Part shown: positions 1 through 12,900 of the stretch, piece by piece
Layout of the letters: every line of letters starts with the position of its first letter
How positions within the stretch are numbered: the first letter of the stretch is position 1
From: Eudromia elegans
Lineage: Eukaryota > Chordata > Aves > Tinamiformes > Tinamidae
Direction: 5' to 3'
Assembly: GCA_003342815.1 (NCBI GenBank)
Contig: PTEX01000138.1
Span: 1,144,543-1,208,542 of the forward strand
Length of the DNA stretch: 64,000 nt
Notes under the pieces: model-generated
The model's database searches: none
The model's input: only the letters and a program-made list of their open reading frames with translations
Told to the model about the DNA's origin: nothing
Translations under genes and position numbers: made by a program

Positions 1-730
1 GTTTACTTAAAAGAATCAAATACAAGATTCAGCAGTGGAGGGGGGAACCAACACTGGAAAATTTGGTGTCCTCAGTTAGGAACAGGAGCTGGTTCTTTAT
101 TTGGTGTATTGTGAGTCTGGCGGGGGGCAGGGGAGAGGTCCTTACCGTGAAATTCTAGGGGTACTTAGAGGTTATAAAAGGAAGAAATAAGATCTTATAT
201 ACAGATACAATGCTTCTGACTCAGAAAACTTCATCTGCAAATTCCGGGAGTCTGGCAGAGTATTCTGGAAGGTACTGCCAAATATTTCTCCTGATGTCCT
301 TTTGCAAAGATTGGTGGCATGACTCACTATGGCTGCTCTTATGTCCTTAAATTTATTTAAATTTATGATGTGTTATTTATTAAGACAAAAGTAATTTATT
401 TGTGTGACCACCGTAAAATCTTTGGAAAAGGAACCAGGAGAGTTAGAAATTCCTTTGATGAATCTTTTGATCACAAAATGTGTTTCTTCAGGAGCAGTTT
501 GCTGGGCGTTTGTAGCTTATACAGCTTTTTGTATGAGGCTTGCAGAGAAATGCAGACATGAGGGATTTGGGAGTTCTGTGTACAAAGCCTCTCCTTCCAA
601 AGTGAATTCACTTCCCGAATTCATTCCCGAAAATGCCAAAGCGAACTATTGAAAATGGTGTGTGTGACAAGCTGTGCGCGTGCTCTCTTATCAAGCATTG
701 TTGTGATATTATTTGGGGGGTTTGTTTTAG
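1..730 (+). other. PLCH1 intron (5' part of window)
   Basis: AT-rich sequence before the first visible PLCH1 exon. No segment encodes the expected preceding part of the X domain (the HGYTLTSKI region), so that exon lies outside the window. The stretch ends in a T/G-rich tract and TTTTAG acceptor directly before 731. The short open frames here resemble nothing I recognise. Confidence 0.7.
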
Positions 731-902
731 GTTTCCAGTGATACTGTCCATCGAAAATCACTGCAGTATTCAACAACAGAAGAAGATTGCTCAGTACTTA
801 AAGGAGATACTTGGTGACAAACTGGACTTGTCATCTGTAATCACTGGAGACTCCAAACAGCTTCCTAGCCCTCAAAATTTGAAAGGCAAAATCCTAGTGA
901 AG
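731..902 (+). CDS. PLCH1: PLCH1 window exon 1 (end of X domain)
   Basis: Acceptor tttgttttag, donor AAG|gtaact. The first base completes a codon from the upstream exon. It encodes [18 protein letters not shown] and onward to LKGKILVK. The Glu of IENHCS is the position of a catalytic Ca2+ ligand (Glu390 in PLC-delta1). The two Lys of KILVK correspond to substrate-phosphate-binding Lys438 and Lys440. Confidence 0.97.
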
Positions 903-3900
903 GTAACTTGCTGCTGGCATCATATTCAAAATGCACTAAAAGGCATGTGGTGTTTATCCTGATTTCACTCCCTTTGGCTCTGGAGAACCTGTCTGGCAGT
1001 AGCGTGAGGATCAGAACAGACGCAACGAGTGAGTTAAAATTCTGAGCTTTTCATGGAGACTTTGGGAACGGATGTGCTTGACAAGTAAATCCCAAGTATC
1101 CAGGTATCCCAAGATACTTCCATAAATGTTTTGGTAGGCAGGCAATAACACCATTATAAGGAAATTCTTCCCACTTATTAAGCACCTTATTTGAGAATCT
1201 CAAAGACGGTTAGAAAGATGCTCATTTTTTAAATGGTAGCATTTGATCATGAGGAAGTGGAAGTGATATAAAATGCATCCTTATAAACAGGGCAAAATCT
1301 GACCGTTACCTGAACCCTGATAGATAAAGCCTTGATACTTGTCCTTTTTAAAATGTGTCTCGTTCATGTTACTGGTGGATGTTTTTTCCCTATGGTTTGT
1401 ATTTCCGTAGTATTTACACATTGTCCTACAGTCTTTACTTGTCCCAAATATTTGAGATAATATAAAATTATATGTGAAACAGATTCCTGCGTTTTCTTGC
1501 ATTTCACCCCCACGTCGCCATCGGCAGCATTTCCTGCAGTGAGGTTGGTGTTTTGTGGTTCGCCAGCTGTGCTTATGAAAGAGAAGGGCGCCTCGGAGGG
1601 TGGCTGAGGAGTCAGTTTGGCAATGATAGCATCACCGCTGGCCACTTCCTAGCAAAAAGATCATAGGAAACATTATCATTTTGTGATAATCTGGTTCCTT
1701 GAGCCAGTTTGCTTTGAGGTTCTGAAAGTGAATCCTAAACTCTGGTTACAACTTAAATAAGGAATATTTGGGGAATGTGCTGCTTTAAGCATTGCCCTAA
1801 ATAACACTGACCACCTGTGTATTTATTTTCCTCATTCTTACTCTTCGTTTTTAGGGCAAAAAGCTGCCATACAGTCTTGGAGAAGATGCTGAGGAAGGAG
1901 AAGTTTCAGATGAGGATAGTGCTGATGAAATTGAAGATGACTGCAAGTTAAAGCTCTGCTATGTATGGGCATATACACACTTCTCAGAACTGTAACAGCT
2001 CAGCATTCTTATATGCGTCTTCCGAAATCCCACTTAGAGCTTTTAGCAAACTAAACTCTTCAGTCATGTTCTTAAGATAGGGAAATAATATCACTCAACA
2101 TTTAGATATGGATGAAATTGTGCTGGGAACCTCCATCTTTGCTTTGTCATTAAAGAACGCATAAGCAACAGCATATTTAAATATCTGGCGCTAGAAACTG
2201 TTGGTGCTGGCACTGTAAGCGTGCCAGACTCTTTCAGATACAAACATGTAGTACTGAAGAGAATGACAAGCTGGTTAACTATACAAGTTCTAGACAAAAA
2301 AAAATATGAAAGGAGACAATACAGATGAAGAAAATCTCATTTGTTTAATCTCTTTTTAATTCCTCTGTTACTTTTTTTATCTGTCACTTCAGACTGCTTG
2401 CTGTTCTTTTTTATTCTTAACTCTTGCTTATTTTTGTGCAGTTAGTTTTATTAACACTTGCTTTGCTGTCAGCTGAAGCCAATGCGCAATGTTAATGCCT
2501 GTTATCCAGCAGGTACTTTTCTCCAGTCAAGAGGCAGTCGTGCCTGCCTTCTGTGTTCAGAATTTTGATAATGTAATCTATTTTGATAAATAGAATAGAT
2601 ACGTAACATTACATTAAATTGAATTTTATCTTCATTTTTGTTTATAGTTCAGTGAGTTTGTCTTTTAGCCAGACAGAAGCACATAAGTGAAGTTCTCCTC
2701 TGCTGTTTGTGGCTTGCATATTGAGCTTTTAATTTGCATGCGTTATTTGTACCTGGTACTGCCAATTTAACATTTTCAGAATAGCTTGGGATTTGCTTTT
2801 TAGGTAGCAGAAGTTGCTGTCTGAACTGATTCAGAGGAAGCAGATGTTCACGGCAGCTTTCCCCCTACCCTGACTGCTGGAAATGCTGGTGTCAGCACAG
2901 TCTTTTCAGGGATTCATGTATTTCACACCAAAGAACCAATTTCATTTTTTTTTTCCAATTTAGTTGTGTGTTTTTGTTTTTTTTTTTTTTTAAAGGCACT
3001 TTGTGTTAATGTTTCATGTTATATGTATACCTTCATGCTATAGCCTTGCATTAAGTGGATGAATCCTAGGATAAAATCAGGCTAATTAATGACCCAGAAC
3101 ATTACTTTTAATATTTCCTACTGCACTGAAAATCTTTAATATTAACTGACTTTGGAGAAAGCTTTAAAACTCTGATCCCTTAGGTCTTTAGAAATATGAT
3201 TGATTCTAAGCAGAAGGACCCAAGACAAAATGTGGTTCAAGACACAGTCTGTCTTTTGGGGCTAGAAAAGGTGCACATTGGGGTTGAGCTGTTCTCCTGA
3301 GGCAGGAGAGGTCTTGCTTCCCTTGGAAGAAAGGAAGGGGCACACATTTATTAAATATCAGGCCCATTTCTAAGTGCCTTAATGGGTCTGTTTTATATTT
3401 GCTGTTAATAACTAACCTCTTTCTGTTGGAGATGAAATCTAATAATAATTCCATTGTCTGATGTTTTTGAGAAACTCTTCAAGTGCACCAGCTGAGAATT
3501 GATTCCCATTCTCCTTCCTCCTCCCTCCTGAGAGAGGTCAGGGGGGTTCAAAATGAGGAGCTAATGTGAGGGACAGATTCTTGGGTGATCTGAATTGCGG
3601 GCTGTGCTTTGGCAAGGCGCTGTAAATTACTTGTCAGGAGGACAAGAAAGGATAAAAAAAAGACAGTAAAAGCCACGAAAAGATGCAGAATCAGGCAGGA
3701 TTATGCAAGAAGCTTGTTCTTGCACAGACAGAAGGATGTTGGGAGCACTCTTTGGCCTCAAGCGTGTATAATATTTCCTCAGGCTATCCAAAAAATGCTA
3801 CTGAATTTCTAACTGATTTTCTTAATGCCTTTCAGAGTAATGGTGCAACTGAGCACCAGGTGGAATCTTTTATAAGAACGAAGCTTGAATCTCTGATAAA

Positions 3901-6900
3901 AGAATCCCAAATCAGGGACAAAGAAGATCCTGACAGTTTCACTGTGAGAGCACTTCTGAAGGCAACACATGAGGGTTTAAATGTTAACCTGAAACAGGTA
4001 CGTGGGTTTCTTTCCCATTGCAGGCGATGCAATGTTCATTGCAGATTTGTCAAAGGAGAAAGCTAATGATTTATGAAGAACTTTAAGTTGTTTTTGTTTT
4101 CTTTAAAATGTGAGCTTGAGTTTATTTAAGAAATTCCTGCTGAGAGGATTTGAGCAGTTAGAGGTGGAGAATATGGAGGTGGAAAGTTTATTTCCTTGTA
4201 AACCTTAGAGGTTTTTAATTCAGTAAATGCAGATATTGGAAGTGATTGTCAGGCACTTTGCTTTGTGTCTGCAGAGCTGGGGACGGGCCCCTTGCACCCT
4301 GCCTTACTGCCGTCCGGGCTGACCGTGGTGCCTGAAAGCAGGCAGCAGCCTTTCCTTTTGTCCGTAGTGCTACAGAAATTGCTAAGATGCAGGATGTGCT
4401 TTTACTGCTCTAAGCAAGATTCTGGGTATTTTTGTGCCCAGGCTGTTTCATATTCCCAATTATGTGTGTTTCTTTTCCCTTCTAGCATCAAGCTATTATT
4501 GCAAAACAGTGAAATGTAAAATTTTGAGTACATAAATAGCTTGTGCCCTGAATCTATGGTTATCCTATTTTCATCTTCACTGAATGTAAAGACAAGTTAT
4601 GATAAATAGAGAGTAATTTGCCCTGCAAGGGACAGGCTTGCTCTGTAACAGGTAGAGTCTCCTCGAGGTTGGGTATGTGTAGTTTTGTTGCCTGCAAATC
4701 TTCCACTTCTTGAGTGTTATGTAGGTCTCTGCTGTCTCCTGCTCTGAGGATGGACCTGTCAGATTTGTCGGGATTTTTTTTACAGCAAATATATTCTGCT
4801 GGTCTGAATGGGCCCTTTGAGACTTCTGGTTAAAGCTGGGTTGTGGTGCTAGGAGGATGGCAGCGTGCAAGGACAGGGCCCTCTGCCCTGCTCCAAGCAG
4901 GGTTTGTGGCTTCGCAGACGGGGTTGGCTGGGGTGCTGTGTGGGGCTGGGTGCTGCGGGCAGGGTCCTGCACAGGGGGTGCTGCGCAGGGCTGGGTGCTG
5001 TGGACAGGGGCTGTGCCCATGCACAGGGGGTGCTGCGCGGGGCTGGGTGCTGTGTGGAGCTGGGTGCCAGCTCCTCTCCATCCAGAAGAGCCTCAGCTCA
5101 GACAAAGGATGAAGGTGTCGCTGCTGGCCACAGGCACCTCGGTTCTCTGGCAGCTCAGGCGCTTTTGGAACTTCTAGGAACTGTGATTAAAAATTAAGTT
5201 TGGAGGAGATCACAAAAACCTCACATGAAATTGTCTAGTACTAGGCTTAATATTAGTTGTGATTGCTGTTGTCACCGTCAGATATTCCCTCTCATCTGAG
5301 AGAGACAAGAGCTTTATCTGCTCAGCGTTCCTTCTACAGCTCCCCTGCAAAGACTTTCCGTTGAGCTGGGAGTAAATGTTTGAATAGGAGGCGCAGGGAT
5401 TCCTGACTTCCCTGGCTCGAGTGACACATCCAGTGTTTTACTGTGGTGGCCAGACGTGCACTCCAAGGCTGCGTGCTGCAGGGCAGCGAGGTCACTGACG
5501 TGCACCAGGAGGTGCTGGGGGCGTTCAGCACCCTTGGGTCTTTATCCTGCTCTTTGGAAGGTGAGGGGATGTGCCTTTCCGACGGGAAAGGCTGCATGGG
5601 GCCAGGGACCCTGCAGTGGATGTCCCAGGGCATGGCTGTGAACGCGAGGCTCGGGCTTCTGCCTGAGATATTTTCCCTTCTTTTTGTTTTGTAGCTACCT
5701 TCGTGTGCACATTCATGTGTTTGGGAGTTGCTTTATTTAAGTTTGGTAGGTTTGTCTGCATGGTTGGTTATTGTGTTGAATTTTAATGTTTTAAATACTT
5801 TTTCTTACTGTTGGAGGATTGCTATGCTATCAAGTGTGGAAAGCAATTAGAAAAACCCTGTAATGGATTTGGGGGTTTAAAATCATGTTCAAAGGGCAGT
5901 GTGTTGTGTTTAGACTTCAATTCACTTTTGCCTTTATTTTCCGGTATAATTGAGTCACACGATAGTGAGTCAGGTTGTCCTACCAGAATGTATATTAGGT
6001 TGAAAGTAGGTCCTTTAAAGACTACAGCAGAAAAAGAAGTTTCCTAAGGTGGATGCCTCATGGTTACACTGTTTATTGCACTCTTTCTCTGCACAGAACC
6101 TGGATGCAAAAGAAAGTGGAAAAAAGTCTCATGGTCGATCGTTGATGGGCAACTTTGGTAAACACAAAGTAAGTAAAACTGGAGACTAAACCCACTGGTT
6201 TTTGTCTTGTGGTATTCTAAACACAGAGTATGTTTTGTTTTGTGTGTGTGATGCAGGTGGGCGGTGAGGAAAGGCTGCTGGTATTTGTTGTTCGATTACA
6301 TTTGCTATATTTATTGCTGTTTGGAGAAGGGTGTATCAATCACCCCAGGAGCAGCAAGGAGAACCCTTTGAGCACAGTTAAACAGACTCACCAAACCTTG
6401 CCTGACCAGAAAGGCTGTGATTGCTAATCACATGCAGTTGCTGACCTCCTGATTAAGCTTGCAGCACTTGAACACAGACAAGTACCTTGACATAATCTTG
6501 TTTTCCAAGGACTTCTGTCCATGCAGTTGTCAGCATTTGGTGCGTTTGGGGCCCAGTTTTACCCCAGTTTGTGCTCTAAGCAGCACCAGGCACTCATAAT
6601 GTCTTTCTGCTTGTTCTTCTGAGCTGCTGCAATTGAGTAGTGGAGCTAGGTGCAACACTTAGGGTTCTGTAAAAGTGCTTTCTCTTCCGATCTCTGCATG
6701 GTTTTCTGACACTGTTTGTGTCCTTGCCTCGCTGCCAGGCTGCTTGCTCACTTCACTGCCTCTCCACTGTGGTGGCTCTACTGAACCAAGCAAGAGCTGA
6801 TGTAGTTTAAATGAGTGTGGGGCTTTGCATCGTAGCTGTGCCAGCTGAGTGGAAACAGCCATCCAAAAGGACAGCACACCCATGTTCATTCTCATTGCCA

Positions 6901-9900
6901 TATCCTGACAAATAGGTTCCTGTCATCTGCCTCCCTTATTCCCACCTGCCTTGGCTTGGGTCTAGGGGTTGTGCAGCCTCCATGGGAGCTGCCACAACTA
7001 AAACTTCCCTCCTTCCTTCTAGAGGCACTCAGCGGAGAGCAAGCAAGTAAATCAGCTGGGAGGCTAATTATGGAAAAGGTCTGTGGGACCGGGCTGCAGC
7101 CGCCCTCGACGGAGAGGGGGACGGTGCCATCTGCGGCTGCCTCCCTCTGCCCCACGCTGGTGACCCCTGTATTCCTGCTCAGAGCCATCCCTGAGGGAGG
7201 CTGCAGCCAAGCGCACTGCGTAGCTGAAAATCTCGATGGCAGTTTAAGGAAAACTGGCAATTGCAAAATGCATTGTCGAATTTAATCTGCCTGCCACCTG
7301 ATCTGCTCTGAGCTGGGAGCCGCCAGTATTTCCTGAAGCAAACAGTACCAAGACCCATAGCCCTGCTTACATTATAGGCTTACACCAATTTAAAAGTGGT
7401 TATATTTCTTTCAGAGGCTTTAGCCAAATGCACATGTTCATGACCTCTGATTTTTAGGAAACAGGTGAACAATAAGCTGGAAAGCCTGTCAATAATTATT
7501 TCAATAATTTTTTCTAATTGGATGTAGGCAGTGAGAAAGCTCATTCATTTCATCTCTCTGCTGAAAAAAAGGCAGAGCATTTCTTTTTCCTTTTTTCCTT
7601 TTCCTCTTTCTTTCGTCTTTTCCCCTTTTTCCTTTTCCCCATTTTCTGCAGGTTCAGTGAACAAATCATCCACAATTCAGACCTTCAGATTCCCCACACT
7701 GAACAATACAAGTGATTTCCAGAATGGCCAATTCTATTTCAGCACTGAACACAGAAAATTAGACTATAAACTAAATTATAAAATAAATTATGTGCATCAC
7801 TGGTGTATCACAGCAGGAGATATGAAATCTGTGCTCAATTATTATCTAGCCATATGAGCAGAAGAACAAGGAGCTCTCAATTATACTACCTCTTGATGAG
7901 AAGGGAATTAAAGAAACTCTTTGAACTACAGTTACAGCATTACAAAACAGCAATGTTGAAATATGAGATGTATCAAAGAATAGCTGCTTATGGAATGAAG
8001 GTGCTCTTAAAATTTTAATCTTTTTAATATGGCTATTAGCTTCACTGTATGCTGTAATAAATTAGAATAATTTGATTGCTCATGTGCGTGGCTCAGAACA
8101 CAATGGAAAAAAAATTAAAGATGCTGGAGAATTTTGTTCCGAGACTGTTTTGAGCTTTGCAAAGGCAGTCCTGTACTGTAGGCTGCTGCAGCACCCCCCC
8201 ACACCCATACACCCCCCACACACCCACAAACACACCTGACACCTTCCAGTAACATGGTAAATTTAGGAGACTGCCCCATAAACTGACAAAGCTCGTTTGC
8301 TTCTTTCCTAACAGAAAGCTGTGAAGGCAAGATCCAAATCCCAGAGTACATCTGATGATGAAGAAAGTCAGCAAAATCCTTGTGGGAAGGAAACAGGACA
8401 GCTTCACAGGTGCGTTGGGGAATGCAATGGTTTCACAGCTCCGTGAAAGCCAACAGTGGGTTGCTCCTACTGATGCACGGAGCTGATATCTCAATGCTTC
8501 AGGGAAGCCTCTTCTAAAGAGTGGATCATTTGATGCCACTGTTGAGGTGTATTTCACTGTTACTGCAGTACCCCAGTATTTTGGTTCTGTAAGCTCTCAT
8601 GGAGTGCAGGTAGCAATTACTCCTCAGCTGAGAAGAAATGCACTAGTAATATTCTTCCAATGGAATAAAGCCTGCCTACATTTTATATGCTCTAAATAGT
8701 GCTCAAAGAAAACTGTCTAGGCTAAGAGTGCATCACATCCCAACCGCTTTATTACATTTGAGAATACTGCAAAGAATCTAAAAAATGCCATTGAGAATGC
8801 ATCTGTTTTCACTAAAATGTTCCTTTTTCAAACGCAACTCAAAACTCTCTGCTTTGTTTTTGTCTGGGAGAGCCATGATGCTGCTATTTCATTATGTTTT
8901 TAATGAAAAATGTGGTGCCTGTGGATGTGTAGATTGAGGTACAAGGGGAACAGTCATCTCGGATTGCTCTGGACTCTGTAGAGAGCTTTACCCAATGAAG
9001 TTCCATGTTTATTAGACTTACTTTTCAGTGTGAGTTGTGTAGCCGTTTATTTCTTTAATGGTGAAAAGAACAGAAAGGGGAGTGAATTATGCTTCAAGTA
9101 TCAAAACATTCTGTCTTTGCTTTATGTCTTAAATGTTACACAGCAGACTGACTCGTCGGAGAAAAACTGTGAAGCTGTGCCGAGCTCTGTCTGACCTGGT
9201 GGTGTACACGAACTCTGTGGCAGCCCAGGACATAGTGGATGATGGTGAGGCTGCTCGTCGAGTTTTGTCTTTCCTGTTTGGCTGCGTATTCTGACAGGAA
9301 ACCTGGTTGTGCTTGGAATCTTTTTTTTACTTTTTTTTTTTTTTTCCCAAAGTTGCTTTGAAAATAGCATGGCTGGTTAGCTGTCCTCTTTAGTTAACTA
9401 TGGAGGAAAAAAAAATATAGCACCACCTTTAATTTCCCAAGAAATACCCTTTCTCTGAATTTCTCCTGATATTCGTGTTTTAGCAGCCATTTTAAAAATG
9501 AGGCTTTTTCAGGAGATGTTTTTCCTGGTTTAACAGATTTAAGGGATTTGTAATCATCTCTTAACATAATTAACTGTTATTTAAAATTGATAATCCGATA
9601 GGTTTGAATTGTAATAGATGTCCCAGCCCAGAATATTTCAAGTAGTTCTGCTGAACATGTTAAAGAGGCAAAATAGAAACTGAGAGAGTTGCAGAGGAAT
9701 TTGATGGAAAGGTAGCCAAAAATATATGAACAACCTGTAAGAAATTCTTTTACTGCAGTAGAACTAAAATCAGCCAGGAACTAAGGGGAGAAATAAATGA
9801 AGGTAAAAGTACTATGGAGAAATTGGGTCCAATAAATCCTAGAAAAATATACTCTTGTAGAGTTTCAGAAATGGCTGTAGCAGTTAGCATGAGCTCTTGC

Positions 9901-12900
9901 TCAGTTTTCCTAGTAGGTCTGGAAACTTAAGGAAAGAACAGAGGATGATCCTGAAAGGGAAAGTTTCACGTATGCATCATACAGGATTTGCATGTGACAA
10001 GATAATCCATTAGTGTAAATTTGGACTAATTCTTTTCAAATCAATTAATGTTCTCTTTGATTGATCCTCATATAGCTGAGGTCTGAGTTCAGGTCTCCAT
10101 CCATGAGGATTGTTTTTTAACATGTCAATTAAACAATGCATACAGGAACAACAGGGAATGTGCTGTCATTCAGTGAAACAAGAGCCCACCAAGCAGTGCA
10201 GCAGAAAGCTGAACAGTTTATGCTTTACAACCAGAAACAGCTTACAAGGGTGTATCCGTCTGCATATCGGATTGACTCCAGCAATTTCAATCCTATACCA
10301 TACTGGAATGTTGGCTGCCAGTTAGGTAGGTGCTGCACGAGTATTGTTTTCCTCTTTCCTTTTACGAAGTTGTTGTTATCTTTATCCCATAACGCCTGAA
10401 TCTTCTTGCTCAACAGTGGCACTGAACTACCAGTCTGAAGGACGCATGATGCAAATAAATGAAGCAAAATTTAGGGTCAATGGCAACTGCGGTTACGTCC
10501 TCAAACCTCAGCAGATGTGCAAAGGTAATGTCCAACAAAGGTAATGTCCCACAGTGCGTTTATTACTGTGTCAAGGTGAAAATATCTTCATGATAAATTG
10601 CCAAGACAAAAGAAAGAAAAAATAGGAACATATGCAGAGTCTTCTTTTGATTTCCATAAAAACTACAGTAACCTAGTTGGGTACAAGGATAGTCAGCTGG
10701 AAGCAAGAATGACAAGATATTCGCTGGCTGAGGACTGAGTTTCTAGGACTTGGTCCAACTCTAAAGCAAGTCAGAGCAATTCTGTTGTCTTTGAGAGGAG
10801 TTGGTCAGTCCTCAAAACTTATTAGAACAGGAGTCTGATTTTTCAGGGTTTCGGAATGAACATCCTTCCATTTGTTTGAGAATTTGGGAACTTATTGTGT
10901 CCCTACATCTGTAAGTAATCTTTGTAATGTGACCACAAAACATCTTACAGCAGTGTTGCTTGAAAGCTACTCGAGAAATTCCAGAGGCAGTTGGAACGCT
11001 TCAAACAGGCACCGCTGCTAAAGGAAACGGCTTGTTCCACCCCAGCTGCTTGTTCCCGTTGTGACTTGTGCATGAAATAAGATCAGGGTGCTCGTCTGGA
11101 TGAGAACTGATGTTTTCTGAAGCTGCTACTGTGTAGAAAAAGGTTTTCAGAGGAGACAGTCTTGTAAAACTCAGCTGTTGTATGGGTCCTTTCTCTCTTG
11201 TAATCACATGAGCAAGGGCTGCTCAGGTCAGAAATGGTTGTAAGGAACTAGAATGGAATTGAACAGTTCATTCATAAGGAGTGAACTAGACTGTAGAGGA
11301 CTTACATCTGGATTTTGGCTACCTACATGTATCTTTCTTTTGTAGATCTGTTCTTTGTATATATTCTTCCATTTTTTTCTCATTCCTTGTTAATTTTTAG
11401 GTACTTTCAATCCCTACTCTGCTGATCCACTTCCTGCCAGTCCTAAAAAGCAGCTTATTCTGAAAATCATCAGTGGGCAGCAGTTACCTAAACCTCCCGA
11501 CTCAATGTTAGGAGACAGAGGAGAGGTAAAATGGTGTGATAGCAACCAGTGCTTCCGTGAGAAGTCCTGGGGTGATATGTCAGTGTGTGACTAGAACTTT
11601 CTCATTTAAATACACCAGTAATTTTCAGATATTGTTGGGTATTTAGTGATTAAATACTGCATGTTCTGAGGAATCCTATATCCTTCATGTGATGTTTAGA
11701 AATTAATTTCTCTGTTCCTATTGGGGAGAAAGAGAATTACTCATTGCTGAGTAACCATCGTACCAACCTACAGTCCATGAAGCCACTTTCTGTGATTGTG
11801 CTGCTTGAAAAATGTGATAAGCAAAGGTTTTTTGTATGTGATTGAGCTTTCTGCATATGTATTTCATTAAAGAATGGCCTTCATTTGTATCACTAGATTG
11901 TTTTTAAAGTACTTTCTTTTTAATAGATAATAGATCCCTTTGTCGAGGTGGAAATTATTGGGTTACCTGTTGACTGCTGTAAAGATCAGACAAGGGTGGT
12001 TGACGACAATGGTAAGATAATCTAGCTGACTTCATCTTAGAGTAAAACATGAAGTCATTATAAATTAATCTGTGCATTTTATTACTTTATAAACTGCAAA
12101 GCTTATTAACCCATGAGATCAAATAATTGTCTTTTTACTTTTTGGGGAGAATTTTTAGTGCAAGGAGACAGAAGTGAGAGGTGAAGGAAGAGAACTACTC
12201 ACTACAGTATCTTTCTCCTGGGTTCTTCATAGCTGTCCATTATGCAGAAGTTCCAAGTGTTTCTGAATATGAAATACCTGTATAATATCAAATGAAATGA
12301 AAAGAGACGGTGTCCTAGGCCGTGTGACTGCCGTATCAGCCTTCATTGAAGTGAGATGCGCGAGAACAGCGATGGATTAGCCTGGTGTAGCGGGAGCAGT
12401 GACCACCAGTTCCCCTAGGCAGCTGCAGTGCCACCGGGGGAAACGAGAACCTCTTCCTTGTGGGCTGCCTTTAGCCTACCATAATTCTACTGAACAGCAG
12501 CCTGCCTTGCTATCCCTGCCAGCCTCCCCAGCCAGAAGCATTTTTTTTATAAAGGCTGTCTAGGAAGTAAACTCTCATTTTTGATTGTGTGTGTTAGGGA
12601 GGGAGCATCGTGAGAGATGCTAGGTCTAGATGAGCAGCAGACAATGAGTGTTCTTTTGTTTAATTGGTTTGTGTTTCTCTTGCCATGCATTGTGAAAACT
12701 GAGGCTAATGGTGCTATGGCTGCTTCTCAGAATGTCTGTTGTTTGTTGCCCAGGGTTTAATCCTGTCTGGGAGGAAACACTCACCTTTACCATCCACATG
12801 CCTGAAATAGCTTTGGTTCGGTTTCTTGTTTGGGACCATGACCCTATCGGGCGAGACTTCGTTGGACAAAGAACTTTGGCCTTCAGCAGCCTTGTGCCTG

